From the NCBI GenBank assembly GCA_002395135.1, contig DGWC01000039.1, forward strand, positions 1,751-26,095: a stretch of 24,345 nt of DNA, read 5' to 3'. The notes beneath the pieces were generated by a model. That model did no database searches, was not told where the DNA came from, and saw only the letters and a program-made list of their open reading frames with translations. This DNA is from Prevotella sp. UBA4268 (GTDB taxonomy: Bacteria; Bacteroidota; Bacteroidia; Bacteroidales; Bacteroidaceae). Numbering within the stretch: position 1 is the first letter of the stretch; the number at the start of each line of letters is the position of its first letter. Shown here piece after piece: positions 24,268 through 24,345 of the stretch. A program made the position numbers and the translations under genes.

Positions 24268-24324
24268 GTAAATTAATGTAATTTGCTCGGTAAATTAACT
24301 TAATTTGAAAAGTAAATTATATTG
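24268..24324. repeat. Three AT-rich dyad repeats at 22-bp spacing
   Basis: GTAAATTAATGTAATTTG (24268-24285) and GTAAATTAACTTAATTTG (24290-24307) differ at 2 of 18 positions. A shorter copy, GTAAATTATATTG, starts at 24312. The starts are exactly 22 bp apart. The second copy contains a perfect palindrome, AAATTAA-C-TTAATTT; the first has 6-bp arms around ATG. This pattern fits a multi-site operator, but the bound protein is unknown and the window ends 21 bases later. Confidence 0.6.
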
Positions 24325-24345
24325 CGAATTCAACAAGCAAGTGCA

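Noticed and set aside
24062..24271. 69-codon ORF on the + strand near the window end
   Set aside because: TTG start, no ribosome site, no family resemblance, and it runs through a long inverted repeat.

Overview
The window looks like a chromosome segment of a Bacteroidota species, most likely Prevotellaceae. The evidence is SusC/SusD pairs, Bacteroidota-type lipoprotein signals (Cys followed by acidic residues), the TAnnTTTG -7 promoter element upstream of several genes, AT-rich leaders with weak Shine-Dalgarno sequences, and a secreted protein with a Prevotella-style C-terminal tail (YNLAGQRV...GKKYI). The coding DNA is moderately GC-rich and the intergenic DNA is AT-rich. I cannot assign a species from sequence alone.

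Region 1 (1-2850) holds housekeeping genes on the + strand: the 3' part of dprA (natural transformation), dusB (tRNA dihydrouridine synthase) and tcdA (tRNA t6A cyclisation). They end at a hairpin terminator shared with the next genes. Region 2 (2845-3860) is on the - strand: an ECF sigma factor without an adjacent anti-sigma gene, followed by a possible tiny gene of about 45 codons that ends at the shared terminator.

Region 3 (3860-23930) is a polysaccharide utilisation locus (PUL). A 1020-residue secreted protein on the - strand joins a parallel beta-helix to a glycosidase-like barrel. Diverging from it is a + strand operon: DUF5123/DUF4957-type surface lipoprotein, SusC-like transporter, SusD-like lipoprotein. 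A second operon with the same gene order lies on the - strand (22199 to 15023) and converges on the first. The two operons meet tail to tail at 14754-15022. That gap holds two + strand terminators, one - strand terminator and an array of ten degenerate 9-bp repeats. Upstream of the second operon is a secreted beta-rich protein with a type IX secretion-like tail. DUF5123/DUF4957 lipoproteins are known from pectin-type PULs, so a pectic glycan is the best guess for the substrate. This is inference from family context.

Region 4 (23929-24345) has no convincing gene. It holds the promoter of the secreted-protein gene, a long hairpin, and three AT-rich dyad-symmetric repeats spaced exactly 22 bp apart.

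How the genes fit together: the lipoproteins and SusD proteins would capture glycan at the cell surface, the two SusC proteins would import oligosaccharides using TonB energy, and the large enzyme would cut the substrate. No PUL sensor (hybrid two-component system, SusR-type or FecR) and no other polysaccharide-degrading enzyme is visible, so the regulators and most enzymes must lie elsewhere.
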